Source of the DNA: JAJZQZ01 sp963790415
Lineage (GTDB): Bacteria; Actinomycetota; Thermoleophilia; RBG-16-64-13
Assembly: GCA_963790415.1 (NCBI GenBank)
Contig: CAWBOK010000006.1
Location: 26,406-90,405 of the forward strand
Reading direction: 5' to 3'
DNA length: 64,000 nt
Shown here: positions 36,690 to 46,185 of the stretch, piece after piece
How positions within the stretch are numbered: position 1 is the first letter of the stretch
Layout: every line of letters starts with the position of its first letter
Notes under the pieces: generated by a model
What the model was told of the DNA's origin: nothing
What the model saw: only the letters and a program-made list of their open reading frames with translations
Databases searched by the model: none
Program-made: the position numbers and the translations under genes

Positions 36690-37310
36690 ATGGGTGCGAC
36701 CGCGAGAATCAGGCCGACCAGAGGCGAGCCGCGGGTACCCGTGGCCCAGCTGGCTCTGGCCGGCCTCCTGGCCGCGGTGCTCGCGGTGGCTTCGTGGGTC
36801 TCGATCCCTTTCGTTCCTGTGCCTCTCACCCTGCAGACTCTGGCGGTGCTTGTGGCGGGAGGTCTTCTCGGATGCCATTGGGGCCCGGTGAGTGTAGGCG
36901 TGTATATCCTGATGGGGCTTGTCGGGGTGCCGGTCTTCGCCGGGGGACACGCCGGACCGGCCGTCGTCGCCGGGCCGCTGGGCGGCTTCCTCGTCGGATT
37001 CGTGTTGGCCGCGTTCGTCATGGGGATGGCTGGGGACGCGGCGCGTCGTCCCGGGGTCACCAATCGCCGCGGTCTCGCGGTTCTTGTGCTGGGCGCGGCA
37101 ACAGCCTCGCTCGCGGTCTACGTGGTAGGAGTGCCTTGGTTCATGGTCGTTACCGGCATGAGTCTGCGCGCGGCCATGACCTTTGCCTTGTTCCCGTTCA
37201 TCCTTGGGGATCTCCTCAAGGCCGTAGTCGCTGTGGCGGTGATTCGAGCGGTCGACAGAGCCCTGGTCGCTCAGGGTCTCAGATCCGCTGAGGGGTCGAT
37301 CCGGGGCTGA
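36690..37310 (+). CDS. bioY: Biotin transporter BioY (S component of an ECF transporter)
   Basis: The 206-residue membrane protein has about six helices. Family marks are ASWVSIPFVPVPLTLQTLAV near the start, VGVYILMGLVGVPVFAGGHA and the biotin-pocket region AGPLGGFLVGFVLAAFVMG. The last helix FALFPFILGDLLKAVVAVAV is typical. BioY binds biotin at the membrane and is driven by an energy-coupling module elsewhere. It follows birA and has its own promoter; a strong hairpin after the stop (37332-37369) ends the transcript. Confidence 0.95.
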   Translation: MGATARIRPTRGEPRVPVAQLALAGLLAAVLAVASWVSIPFVPVPLTLQTLAVLVAGGLLGCHWGPVSVGVYILMGLVGVPVFAGGHAGPAVVAGPLGGFLVGFVLAAFVMGMAGDAARRPGVTNRRGLAVLVLGAATASLAVYVVGVPWFMVVTGMSLRAAMTFALFPFILGDLLKAVVAVAVIRAVDRALVAQGLRSAEGSIRG

Positions 37311-37331
37311 ATCACCCGGCTCGCCGTCGAG

Positions 37332-37369
37332 GTGTGCCGAGTCGCGTCGGGGGGCGCGACTCGGCACAC
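37332..37369. terminator. 15 bp perfect hairpin between convergent bioY and UPF0173 genes
   Basis: GTGTGCCGAGTCGCG (37332-37346) pairs perfectly with CGCGACTCGGCACAC (37355-37369) over an 8-base loop. It lies 21 bp after the bioY stop and 41 bp before the end of the minus-strand gene, so it can serve both transcripts. Confidence 0.75.
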
Positions 37370-37410
37370 TCTCGGCACACACTACTCGGGGTGCCTGGGG
37401 GCGCGTGCCC

Positions 37411-38091
37411 CTACGCGGGCACCTCGCACGTATCACCGGGCTGCATCACCAGCACCTTCGTATCGGTGCGCTCCTCGACCGCTCGTTTCCACGCTTCCGC
37501 GTCCTGGGCGATGAAGGGGAACGTGTCGTAGTGCATGGGAACCGCGAGGCGCGGTTCGAGTAGCTCCACCGCCGTAAGGGCGTCGTCGGGACCCATGGTG
37601 TATTTGTCGCCGATCGGGAGCAGGGCCACGTCGAGCCCGACCCGCCCGATCAGGCGCATGTCGGAGAAGAGACCGGTGTCGCCCGCGTGGTACAGCACCG
37701 TGCCCTCGATGTCGCGGAGCAGGATGCCGGCCTCGTTTCCCATGTAGGCGCCTTCGAAGCTGGATGAGTGCAGCGCCGGCACCAGTTTCACCCGGCCGAA
37801 GGGGAAGTCCATGCCACCGCCGATCTGCAGCGCGTCGACGGCCAGTCCTTTCGCCCCCAGATAGAGTGCGAGCTCGTTCATGCCAATGACGCGTGCACCG
37901 GTGCGCGTGGCGATGGCCACGGTGTCGCCGAGGTGATCGGCATGGGCATGACTGAGTACGATGAAGTCGGCGACAACATGGTCGGCCGTCACGTCCGCTC
38001 GGGGGTTGCCCGTGAGGAACGGGTCGATCCAGATGTGGGCGCCGGCTGTCTCGATCTCCCATGCGGAGTGGCCGTGGAACGTAAGCTTCAC
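37411..38091 (-). CDS. UPF0173 metal-dependent hydrolase (MBL fold)
   Basis: The 226-residue protein starts KLTFHGHSAWEIETAGAHI, the usual beginning of the family. It carries the zinc motif SHAHADHLGDT and later VLYHAGDTGLFSDM and VPMHYDTFPFIAQD. Relatives (YtkL, UPF0173) are cytosolic hydrolases of unknown substrate. GTG 38091 has AAAGGAACC upstream and gives the family-typical start; an upstream in-frame ATG has no conserved sequence. It is convergent with bioY across a shared hairpin, and divergent from uppP. Confidence 0.93.
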   Translation of the reverse strand: MKLTFHGHSAWEIETAGAHIWIDPFLTGNPRADVTADHVVADFIVLSHAHADHLGDTVAIATRTGARVIGMNELALYLGAKGLAVDALQIGGGMDFPFGRVKLVPALHSSSFEGAYMGNEAGILLRDIEGTVLYHAGDTGLFSDMRLIGRVGLDVALLPIGDKYTMGPDDALTAVELLEPRLAVPMHYDTFPFIAQDAEAWKRAVEERTDTKVLVMQPGDTCEVPA

Positions 38092-38186
38092 GCTGGTTCC
38101 TTTCTCCTGTATCTTGCCTGGGGGCGGGGCGCGGGCACATCGAGAGTAGCGCGCGGCGCGCGGCAAGGCAACCGGGCAGGAGGGGC

Positions 38187-39005
38187 ATGAACAATCTGGA
38201 GGCCGTCGTTCTCGGCGTGGTGCAGGGGTTCACCGAGTTCTTGCCGGTGTCCAGCTCGGGGCACTTGGTGCTGGTGCCGGAGTTCCTCGGCATGTCCACG
38301 CCGACGGTGGCGTTCGATGTGCTGCTGCATCTCGCCACCTTGGTGGCCGTCACCGGCTACTTCGCCCGCGATTGGTACAGCATGATCGTGGCCTTCGTGG
38401 CGCCGGGTCGGCTCCCCGGGCGGACGGCCGCGACGTGGCGCCGGCTGGCTATTTGGCTGGCTATCGCGACCGTGCCCGCCGCGCTTGCCGGGGTGCTGTT
38501 GCAGAGCTTCTTCGAGTCCTTGTTCGCCAGCACGTTGGCCGTGGGCATCTTCTTGATCCTGACCGGGTGCCTGCTCACCCTGGCCGATGTGGTCGCCGGG
38601 CGCGCGGAGCGCCGCCGGCGCACTCTCGACGACCTGGGGTTGCTGGACGCCCTCTTGATCGGCTGCTACCAGGCGTTGGCGATCGCGCCGGGGCTCAGCC
38701 GGTCGGGCGCCACCATCTCCGGTGGCGTGTTCCTAGGGCTCGATCGCCCGGCCGCGGCGCGATTCAGCTTCTTGCTGAGCGTCCCCGTGATCCTGGGGGC
38801 CGGACTGGTGAGCGCGCGCGATCTGAGCGCGGGCATCCAAGGGGGCGACGCGGTCGCGTACGCGCTCGGCGCTGTGGCCGCCCTCGTGTCCGGTCTGGTC
38901 GCCATCCACGTGCTGTTGCGCTACCTCCAGGCCCATGGTCTCTGGCCCTTTGCCGTCTACACGTTCGTGCTGGGCGGTCTGGTCGTGGTGCTCAGTCTCA
39001 TCTGA
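38187..39005 (+). CDS. uppP: Undecaprenyl-diphosphatase UppP (BacA)
   Basis: The 272-residue protein has about eight helices and both active-site loops: LGVVQGFTEFLPVSSSGHLVL at the start (Glu and Ser motifs) and the PGLSRSGATISGGVFLGLDR box with the catalytic Arg. It dephosphorylates undecaprenyl diphosphate so that the lipid carrier can be reused in cell-wall synthesis. ATG 38187 follows GCAGGAGGGGC. It lies upstream of htrA on the same strand with a gap of 146 bp. Confidence 0.96.
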   Translation: MNNLEAVVLGVVQGFTEFLPVSSSGHLVLVPEFLGMSTPTVAFDVLLHLATLVAVTGYFARDWYSMIVAFVAPGRLPGRTAATWRRLAIWLAIATVPAALAGVLLQSFFESLFASTLAVGIFLILTGCLLTLADVVAGRAERRRRTLDDLGLLDALLIGCYQALAIAPGLSRSGATISGGVFLGLDRPAAARFSFLLSVPVILGAGLVSARDLSAGIQGGDAVAYALGAVAALVSGLVAIHVLLRYLQAHGLWPFAVYTFVLGGLVVVLSLI

Positions 39006-39087
39006 GGTTCGCGTCCCGGCGGAGGGCGACCGCTTGGCGCTCACACTTCTTTTACACTCCTTACGCATCCCCTTCACGCGCGGGGTC

Positions 39088-39093
39088 TAGAAT
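39088..39093 (+). promoter_or_regulatory. Possible -10 element upstream of htrA
   Basis: TAGAAT (39088-39093) matches the -10 consensus except for one base. No good -35 box is 16-18 bp upstream. The region between uppP and htrA otherwise shows nothing clear. Confidence 0.3.
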
Positions 39094-39151
39094 CCCTTTC
39101 GGTGAAACAGTGCGACCGGATCGGTCCGGGCGCCTAGAGCGGAGGGTGGTC

Positions 39152-40366
39152 ATGATGCAGACGCGTGGTAGGACGATCGAGGGCCGGGAGAGCCGGAGGC
39201 GGAGGCTGGTGACGCTGCTCATGGTCGCCGCGGTGGTCGGACTCGTGGGGCTCTTCGCGGTTGGCGTAGTCGGGTGCGCAAACCTGGAATCATCGAACGA
39301 CGTCAGCTCCACAAACGGTTCGGCAGCGGGCGCAACCGCGGCCGTGGTGAGCACCGCGGGTGCGGAGAGTCCCGGACCTGTGGCTCCCGGATTGCTCGGC
39401 GCGAGTCCGGCCGAAGCGGTGGCGTCCACAGTGGGACCGAGCGTGGTGAACATCGCCGTCGAGGGGACCGTGCAATCGCAGTTCGGCACTCAACAGTATG
39501 GCGGTGAAGGATCGGGCGTGATCTTCAGCCAGGACGGCTACATCATCACCAACAATCACGTGGTCAGCGATTCGTCGAGCGGCACCGACGTACCTGTCGA
39601 CAAGGTCACGGTCACGTTCGCCACCGGCGAGAAGCTGCCTGCCCGTATCATCGGCCGCGATCCCCTTACCGATCTTGCGGTCATCAAGGTCGAGAAGACC
39701 GGCCTCCCGGTCGCGAAGTTCATCGACCGCTTCAGCCTTGTGAAAGTAGGCCAGTACGCGATCGCGATCGGCAGCCCTCTGGGCCTGAAGAACTCCGTGA
39801 CGCTGGGGATCATCAGCGGTTTGAGTCGGGAGATCGATACGACGGGCACGGAGCAGTTCGCGCTCATCGACCTGATCCAGACCGACGCGGCCATCAGCCC
39901 GGGCAACTCCGGTGGCGCCCTCGTCGACGCTCAGGGGCGCGTCATCGGCATCAACGTGGCCTATCTGCCGCCGGGTCAGACAGGCGCTCAGAATCTGGGT
40001 TTCGCGATCCCTTCCGACCTGGCCCAAGACGTGGCCAACGAGATCATCCAGACCGGCAAGGTAGTGCATGCCTATCTGGGCATCCAGAATCAGACAGTCA
40101 CCGAGCAACTTCAACAGCAGTTCAACCTGAGCCGCTCTTCCGGCGTGCTGGTCGGCGGCACCGGGCCGGGCACTCCCGCGGCCGTGGGGGGACTCCAGCA
40201 AGGTGACATCATCATCAAGGTGGACACCACCGACATCAGCAACGACGCCGATCTGTACGCCATCTTGCGGGCCAAGAAGCCGGGCGAGACGGTCTCCATA
40301 ACGATCGACCGTGCCGGACAGGAACAGACCGTCACAGTAACCCTGGGCGAGCGGCCTCAGTCGTAG
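39152..40366 (+). CDS. htrA: HtrA/DegP-family serine protease with PDZ domain
   Basis: The 404-residue protein is anchored by a membrane segment (residues 20-45, LVTLLMVAAVVGLVGLFAVG) ending near VGCAN. A Ser/Ala/Gly linker leads to the trypsin-like domain with His136 in TNNHVV, Asp174 in LTDLAVIKV and Ser253 in GNSGGALVD. One PDZ domain (about 300-395) contains VGGTGPGTPAAVGGLQQGDI. Such proteases degrade or refold misfolded exported proteins. The VGCAN sequence could be a lipoprotein site but the context is not fully typical. ATG 39152 has GGAGGGTGG upstream. A strong terminator follows. Confidence 0.95.
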   Translation: MMQTRGRTIEGRESRRRRLVTLLMVAAVVGLVGLFAVGVVGCANLESSNDVSSTNGSAAGATAAVVSTAGAESPGPVAPGLLGASPAEAVASTVGPSVVNIAVEGTVQSQFGTQQYGGEGSGVIFSQDGYIITNNHVVSDSSSGTDVPVDKVTVTFATGEKLPARIIGRDPLTDLAVIKVEKTGLPVAKFIDRFSLVKVGQYAIAIGSPLGLKNSVTLGIISGLSREIDTTGTEQFALIDLIQTDAAISPGNSGGALVDAQGRVIGINVAYLPPGQTGAQNLGFAIPSDLAQDVANEIIQTGKVVHAYLGIQNQTVTEQLQQQFNLSRSSGVLVGGTGPGTPAAVGGLQQGDIIIKVDTTDISNDADLYAILRAKKPGETVSITIDRAGQEQTVTVTLGERPQS

Positions 40367-40414
40367 CAGGCTAGAGAGTCCGGGCCGGAGCATCGGCCCC
40401 CCAGGTATGCGTGA

Positions 40415-40446
40415 GGGCCTCCCAAGTAGTCTCGTGGGAGGCCCTT
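40415..40446 (+). terminator. Rho-independent terminator after htrA
   Basis: GGGCCTCCCA (40415-40424) and TGGGAGGCCC (40435-40444) pair perfectly over a ten-base loop, followed by TT. It lies 49 bp after the htrA stop and 34 bp before the convergent acylphosphatase end. Confidence 0.8.
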
Positions 40447-40477
40447 CTCGTGCCCAGTCGCCTTCCCACACGCGCAT

Positions 40478-40853
40478 CTACGCGCGGACGCGGAACCCCC
40501 GCTCGTTCGCGGGCGGTTCCTCACGCATCTCGATGTGGGTCACGACTGCGTGCTCGGGCCCGCGCCGCGTCCAGCTCGAGAAGCGCGGCCACCGCGGTCG
40601 GTGGGCCCTCGAACACCGCCTCCACTCGGCCGTCCGGCAGGTTGCGCACCCAGCCGGCGACACCGAGGCGCAGGGCCTCTTCGCGCGTCGTGTCGCGGAA
40701 CCACACCCCCTGGACACGACCTTCCACGATCACGCGCACCCGACGGAGGCTGCCACCGGCGTCAACGGCCGCGCCGTCGGCCGCGTCATTGGCGGGCCCG
40801 CCGCCGGCCGCACCGTTGGTCGGGCCGCCGCCGGGCTTCGCGGGCTGTTCCAT
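40478..40853 (-). CDS. Acylphosphatase, frameshifted near the C-terminus
   Basis: A Gly/Ala-rich leader (1-38) is followed by the acylphosphatase core RVIVEGRVQGVWFRDTTREE, with the catalytic Arg (VQGVWFR), and then GWVRNLPDGRVEAVFEGP, which carries the catalytic Asn. The C-terminal strand RGPEHAVVTHIEMREE appears after a one-base change near 40575. The long leader is unusual for a family of about 90 residues. It hydrolyses acyl phosphates. ATG 40853 overlaps the pcm stop (TGATG), so the two genes are coupled. Confidence 0.82.
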
Positions 40854-41524
40854 CAGTCCTCCTCGGAGTACGCGGCCTGGCCCACCAGGGGCACGAAGCG
40901 ACAGGCAAGCACGTCGGTCTCCACGAACTCCTGGTCGCGGCGGCGGATCAGACGCAACTGCTGCACTCCCCGGTCGCCGACGGGGATCACCAAGCGACCG
41001 TCGTCCGCCAGCTGGTCGAGCAGGGGAGCGGGCACGCGCGGGGCGGCCGCGGTGACGATGATGGCGTCGAAGGGAGCCCGCTCGGGCAGACCGAGGCTGC
41101 CGTCGCCGACCTGGACGTGCACGTTGCGATAGCCGAGGACGTCCAAGAGGAGGCGGGCACGCTCCGCGAGTTCGGGGTGGCGCTCGAGGGTCCACACCTC
41201 CGCCGCCAACTCGGCCAGGACGGCTGCTTGGTAGCCCGAACCGGTGCCCACCTCCAGTACGCGCGACGTCGGGTCGAGATCGAGTAGTTCGGTCATGCGG
41301 GCCACCATGTACGGTTGGGAGATGGTCTGGCCCAGGCCGATCGTGACCGGCTCGTCGTCGTAGGCCGCCCAGCGGGCTTTCTCTCCCACGAAACAATGCC
41401 GGGGCACGGATTCCATGGCCGAGAGAACCCGTGGGTCGACGATGCCCCGTCGGCGGAGTTGCTCGTCCACCATGCGGTGACGGCGGCGGGCGCCGTCGCG
41501 GTCATCGTTCTCTGGAGGAGTCAT
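40853..41524 (-). CDS. pcm: Protein-L-isoaspartate O-methyltransferase
   Basis: The 223-residue SAM-dependent methyltransferase has the Pcm marks VPRHCFVGEKARWAAYDDEP, IGLGQTISQPYMVARMTELL, motif I VLEVGTGSGYQAAVLAELA and a late GRLVIPVGDRGVQQL. It repairs isoaspartyl residues in aged proteins. The gene is transcribed with the acylphosphatase gene, whose start overlaps its stop, and the DUF4126 gene lies just upstream (13 bp). The C-terminal AAYSEED ending is normal. Confidence 0.94.
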   Translation of the reverse strand: MTPPENDDRDGARRRHRMVDEQLRRRGIVDPRVLSAMESVPRHCFVGEKARWAAYDDEPVTIGLGQTISQPYMVARMTELLDLDPTSRVLEVGTGSGYQAAVLAELAAEVWTLERHPELAERARLLLDVLGYRNVHVQVGDGSLGLPERAPFDAIIVTAAAPRVPAPLLDQLADDGRLVIPVGDRGVQQLRLIRRRDQEFVETDVLACRFVPLVGQAAYSEED

Positions 41525-41537
41525 CCCGCCTCACCGG

Positions 41538-42143
41538 TCACTCTTTGAGGATGCGCAGCCCCTTGTACTTGCGCCGACGGCGCCGACGGACGCGGTAGAT
41601 CACGAAGAGCACGAAGAGCACCAGCAGCAGCCCGAGGATGGGCAGGAGTATGACCAAGAAGGTGCCGAAGAACGTGAACAGGTCTTCGAAGAAGCTGATG
41701 AAGGGGTTGGCCGTGCCGCCGCTCACCGCGGTGGCTCCGGGTCGTACGATCCCTTTCGCCGCGTGCGTCACGCCCGCCAGCGCCCCGCCCCCGACCATGC
41801 CCGCCACGAGCACCGGCGTGTTCTGCTGCGCCAGGGCGGCGCCGAAGATGATGGCGCCGGCCAGGATGCGCAGAGGCCCGGCCACGACATCCTGGAGCGA
41901 ATCGACCACCGGCACCTTGTCGGCGACGATCTCGAGGATCGCGAGCACCAACAGGATGGCGATGACCCAGGGGTTCTGCAGGATCGCGAACGGCGTGTCG
42001 TCCAGGTCGAAGGCGCCGAACAGCCCGTATCGCGAGATGAGGCCCACGAGGGCCAGCGGCAGGAAGGCGCGCAGCCCTGAGAGACTGGAGAGCCCTCCTC
42101 CCGTGGCGGTCAGAGCGGCCAGGCTGTCGAAGAGGACGTCCAC
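41538..42143 (-). CDS. DUF4126 membrane protein
   Basis: The 201-residue protein has about five helices and the family mark SGLRAFLPLALVGLISRYG near the start. ILEIVADKVPVVDSLQD and a glycine-rich GMVGGGALAGVTHAAKG hinge follow. Before the C-terminal basic run (RVRRRRRRKYKG) lies the helix FLVILLPILGLLLVLFVLFV. The function of DUF4126 is unknown. It is the first of the minus-strand group that continues to pcm and acylphosphatase, and it is divergent from the aminotransferase gene. Confidence 0.85.
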   Translation of the reverse strand: MDVLFDSLAALTATGGGLSSLSGLRAFLPLALVGLISRYGLFGAFDLDDTPFAILQNPWVIAILLVLAILEIVADKVPVVDSLQDVVAGPLRILAGAIIFGAALAQQNTPVLVAGMVGGGALAGVTHAAKGIVRPGATAVSGGTANPFISFFEDLFTFFGTFLVILLPILGLLLVLFVLFVIYRVRRRRRRKYKGLRILKE

Positions 42144-42324
42144 GGCGGCGAAAGTCTACCACGGCGGTCGGCGTGGACCGATGCGCCGGGAAGCCTCCCG
42201 GCCGTACGCGGCCTGGAGGCCGGCGCCTTGCCCGTCGGTTCCCCCGCGCCTATACTGGCCGGACCCGCGCGGCCGCCGCATGGTGCCAGCCGCGGGACGA
42301 TCGGGGGAGGGTCGCACTGCTCGC

Positions 42325-43573
42325 ATGAGCACACGCAGGTCGGACAAGTACGAAGGGCGCTACGCCGCCCGCACCAAGGTCATGCGTTCTTCCGCCATGC
42401 GCGACCTGATGAGTCTGGCCGCCCGGCCGGAGGTGATCTCGCTGGCGGGCGGCTTCCCGGCCACCGACACCTTCCCGCAGGAGGTCTTCGAGCGCATCAA
42501 CGCCGACATCTCGCTCAACCGACGGGCGCTGTCGCTGCAGTACGGCCCCACGGAGGGCTTCGACTTCCTGAAGGACGACATCGCCGAGGTGATGGCCGCC
42601 GAAGGCGTCGAGGATCGACCCGGCCCACGTTCTCATCACCACCGGGGGCCAGCAGGCCATCGACCTGGTGACCAAGACCTTCATCGACCCGGGCGACGTG
42701 GTGCTGGCCGAGGGGCCTTCCTACGCGGGCGCCCTGACCACGTTCAGTACCTATCAGACCACCGTGCTGCACGCTCCCATGGACGCCGACGGCCTGGTGG
42801 TGGACGAGCTCGAAGCCCTGCATCGACCGGTTGGCCGCGGAGGGCCGCCGGGCCAAGTTCCTCTATATCGTGCCCACCTTCAGCAACCCTGGGGGAACCA
42901 CGCTGTACCCTCGAGCGCCGCCGCCGCCTGGTGGAACTGGCCGCCGAGCGCGACCTGCTGATCGTGGAGGACAACCCCTACGGCATCCTCCGCTACGAGG
43001 GCGAACCGCTGCCCACGCTGCTCTCCCTGGACCGCGACGCCAACGTGATCTACCTGGGGTCGTTCTCGAAGATCCTCTCCCCGGGCATCCGCACGGGTTG
43101 GATAGTCGCTCCACCCGCCATTCTTCAGAAAATGCGTGTTCGGAAAGCAGGCGACCGACCTCTGCTCCAGTCCGCTGAACCAGCTGTTCGTGCACGAGTT
43201 CGTGGCCGGTGGGGCCTGGCTGGACTACGTGGAGCGTCTCAAGGTCCTCTACCGCTCGCGGCGGGACACGCATGCTGGCGGCGCTGGCGGAGGAGTTCCC
43301 CGAGGGATCGCACTGGACGGTGCCCGAAGGCGGGTTCTTCGTGTGGGCCACGCTGCCGGCGCCGGTGCACACGGGCGATCTGTTGGTGAAGGCCATCGAG
43401 GAGAATGTGGCGTTCGTGCGCGGTGACGCCTTCTACATGGACGGACAGGGCACCAGCAGCATGCGGCTGAACGTTCAGCGGGAACACCGAGGAGCGCATC
43501 CAGGAGGGCGTCCGTCGGCTGGGCGCGCGTGATCAGGGATCAGATCGAGCTCTATCGGGCTCTGGGATTGTGA
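42325..43573 (+). pseudogene. PLP-dependent aminotransferase (fold type I, LysN/MocR-C-like), with at least five frameshifts
   Basis: Pieces in all three forward frames read in order as one enzyme of about 415 residues: SSAMRDLMSLAARPEVISLA and GGFPATDTFPQEVFERI; then VLAEGPSYAGALTTFSTYQ; LYIVPTFSNPGGTTL; LLIVEDNPYGILRYEGEPLP; the PLP-lysine segment VIYLGSFSKILSPGIRTGWI; NQLFVHEFVAGGAWLDYVER; WTVPEGGFFVWATLP; and the last FSGNTEERIQEGVRRL ending at 43573. The catalytic Lys and the DNPY motif are intact. The family covers 2-aminoadipate and aromatic/branched-chain transaminases. ATG 42325 is the start. The density of shifts, five or more in 1.25 kb, is the highest in the GC-rich part of the window and points to poor sequence here. 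Confidence 0.75.
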
Positions 43574-43625
43574 TGCGGATGGGCGACGTATACCACGACC
43601 GCGCGGGTCGAGGAGGGGGAGGGGC

Positions 43626-44574
43626 ATGAGCGGCAGCCACGTATGCGTGCTCTACGGGGGACGCTCCCTGGAGAGGGACATCTCGGTGAGCACCGGGCGA
43701 CGGGTCATCCGGGCGCTGGAGTCGCGGGGGTACCGGGTCACCGGCATCGACGTGGACGAGTCGTTGGTGCGTCGCCTGGTGGAGCTGCGGCCCGACGGCG
43801 TCTTCATCGCCATGCACGGCAAGGGCGGCGAGGACGGCACGGTGCAGGAGTTGCTGGAGATCCTGGGCCTGCCGTACACCGGTTCGGGGGTGCTGGCCAG
43901 CATCCAAGGGATGGACAAGGTGCTCACCAAGCACCTGCTGCGGGCCGAGGGCATCCCCACCCCGCCGTTCCACGCCTTCAACGACGCCGCGTTCCGCGAA
44001 CTGGGCGCCAAGGACACGCTCGCCCTGATCGCCCAGGATCTGGGGCTGCCGGTGGTGGTCAAGCCGGCGGCTCAGGGGTCGGCCATGGGCATCAGCTTCG
44101 TCGCCGATGCCGGCGACCTGCCTCGCGCCATGGTCTCGGCCCTCTCCTTCGACCGCAAGGTCCTGCTGGAGAAGTTCGTGCGCGGGCGGGAGTTGGCCGT
44201 CAGCCTGCTGGGCGACGGAGGAGACGCGCGGGTGCTGCCCATCGTGGAGGCCATCCCCAACAGCGCGCACGCCTACTACGACTTCGACTCGCGCTACGTG
44301 GCCGGCGAGACCGACTTCGTGGTGCCCGCCGAGCTGGAACCCGGCGTGGCCGCCGAGGTGGAACGGATCGCGCTGGCCACCTATCGCACGCTCGGCTGCC
44401 GGGGCTTCGGCAGGGTGGACATACTCCTGGACGACGCCGGCATGCCCTGGGTGCTCGAGCTGAACACCATCCCCGGCCTGACCGAGACCTCCACCATGCC
44501 CATGGCCGCCGAGGCGGCGGGGCTGTCGCTTCGAGGACCTCGTGGTCGCGATCACGGAGGCCGCCTGGGCCTGA
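43626..44574 (+). CDS. ddl: D-alanine--D-alanine ligase, one frameshift near the end
   Basis: This ATP-grasp enzyme starts VCVLYGGRSLERDISVSTG, the Ddl signature. It goes on with FIAMHGKGGEDGTVQELLE, LPYTGSGVLASIQGMDKVL, VVKPAAQGSAMGISFV and WVLELNTIPGLTETSTMPMA with the metal-binding residues. Near 44529 one base is shifted, after which FEDLVVAITEAAWA ends at a TGA at 44572-44574. The total is about 315 residues, normal for Ddl. It makes the D-Ala-D-Ala dipeptide of peptidoglycan. ATG 43626 has a GGAGGGGGAGGG ribosome site. Confidence 0.9.
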
Positions 44575-44620
44575 TTCTGGGCCGCGACCCCGGCGCGGCG
44601 TCAGCCCGCCGGGCCGGCGC

Positions 44621-45423
44621 CTAGAGTCGCCTGAGCCGGGGCTCGTGGCGCGGCGGCACCCGGTGGTAGCGGTAGCGGGGCATCCCCAGCATCAGAGCGG
44701 CGCGCACCTTGTGCCCCTCGGGAAGCGCGAGCGCGTCGATCAACGGCGCGGTGTAGGGCGGCGGCCCTCGTGAAGAACCCGGCCCAGCAGGCTCCCGCTC
44801 CGAGCGCGTGGGCCGCGAGTTCGATCGTCGTGATGGCGATGACGCAGTCGGTCGCAGGGTTGAGGCCACCGTCAGGAGCGTGGGCGAACACCAGATGTGG
44901 GGCGTCGTGCAGGACGCGATCCTTCCCCTCGTCCCACGCGGCGATGACGTCCTGGACGTAGTCTGATCCGGTCCCGCGCATCCAGTCCACCACCAACTCG
45001 GCCAGCTCGCGGGTCTTCGTTCGGCCCTCGACCAGGGTCAGGTGCGCCGTCTGCCCGTTGCCGGCCGATGGAGCCCACCGGGATGAATCGAGCAGCCAAT
45101 CGATCACCTCGGGGGCGATCGGCTCCTCCTTGAACTCGCGCACGCTCCGCCTGCCGCGTAACCAGGAAGTCGGCTGCCTCGAGGCTCAGGGGCGCGCGCC
45201 GTTCGACGACGCGGCACTCTTCGGGGGTCACCCCGTTCAGCGTCAGCGCACCGTGCGGACAGACACCCAGGCAGTGTCCGCACTCGATGCAGCTCTCGTC
45301 CATCCACTCCACCGTTTCGGGGAAGCCGTCCCCGCCCTCGCGAATGAGCCGGCGGGGGCACACGCTCACGCAGGCGTAGTCTTTGCGGCAGCGCGTCTGG
45401 TCGATGGTGATGGTGTGCGTCAT
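44621..45423 (-). CDS. Ferredoxin-nitroreductase fusion, frameshifted
   Basis: The N-terminal 75 residues carry two [4Fe-4S] motifs (CRKDYACVSVCPRRL and CIECGHCLGVCPHGA). After frame changes near 45140 and 44775 the nitroreductase domain follows: FKEEPIAPEVIDWLLDSSRW, APSAGNGQTAHLTLVEG, ITTIELAAHALGAGACWAGF and a C-terminal MLGMPRYRYHRVPPR. The fold uses FMN. Family members reduce nitro groups or quinones, usually with NAD(P)H; with ferredoxin clusters attached the electrons may come from a ferredoxin pool. The gene lies 27 bp after the HAD gene on the same strand. Confidence 0.85.
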
Positions 45424-45450
45424 GCGGGTGCTCCTCTATGTGTGGCTGCG

Positions 45451-46119
45451 TCAAGCAGGCGCAGTCGACCGGGTAGTTCGCGCAGATCGCCCAGGCAACC
45501 GTCGCCGGCGGGCGCTCCGGTGTCGACCGGCGGGCGTCGCGAGATGTCCGTTGCCGTTGCGGGTGCGCTGGTAGCAGATGAAGGGCATGCCGGCCGCCGC
45601 GGCCGCCAGGCCGTCGACCTCGGTGTCGCCCACGTAGAGTGCCTGGTCGGGCATCAGGCCCAAGCGTTCCGCGGCTACGAGCAGCATCTCGGGGTCCGGC
45701 TTGGGATTCTGCACATCGGCGGCTGTGACCACCGTGTCGATGTAGGCGTCGAACCCGAAGTGGCGTACGAGGGCGGTCATGTCCGACCCGCGGTTGGTGG
45801 CGATCGCCAGGCGGTAGTGAGGGCGCAGCTCGCGCAGAACCTCGAGGGCGTAGGGTTCGAGATTCATGTTGCTCAAGAAATCGGCCGGGTCGAGCCCCGA
45901 CAGGAAGCCGTGCACGCGACGACGGTCGGCGGGATCGGGCACCACGTGCGCGAACACCTCGGCGTCGGACCGGCTGATCGCTATCGCGACCACCTCGGGG
46001 TCGGCGGAATCCAGCGGCGGCAGGCCCACCTGGGCGAAGACCCAGTCGTAGAAGGGGACTATCAGGTCCCGGCTGTCGACGATGGTGCCGTCGCAATCGA
46101 ATATCACGCCCGCGATCAT
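45451..46119 (-). CDS. HAD-superfamily phosphatase (phosphoglycolate phosphatase-like)
   Basis: The 222-residue protein has the HAD motifs: VIFDCDGTIVDSR (motif I nucleophile Asp), LAIATNRGSDM (motif II), KPDPEMLLVAAERLG (motif III Lys) and YVGDTEVDGLAAAAAGMP (motif IV). The cap region between is alpha-helical, as in beta-phosphoglucomutase/Gph types. The last 40 residues (GRHRSARRRRLPGRSAR) look out of frame and the true end may differ. The substrate is not known. It is transcribed with the ferredoxin-nitroreductase gene downstream. Confidence 0.88.
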   Translation of the reverse strand: MIAGVIFDCDGTIVDSRDLIVPFYDWVFAQVGLPPLDSADPEVVAIAISRSDAEVFAHVVPDPADRRRVHGFLSGLDPADFLSNMNLEPYALEVLRELRPHYRLAIATNRGSDMTALVRHFGFDAYIDTVVTAADVQNPKPDPEMLLVAAERLGLMPDQALYVGDTEVDGLAAAAAGMPFICYQRTRNGNGHLATPAGRHRSARRRRLPGRSARTTRSTAPA

Positions 46120-46185
46120 GCCGGGAGTATAGCCCGCGTGCGGGGGATGCTGCCCCCAGCCGTCGTTGCACGACGTGATCGTTTA

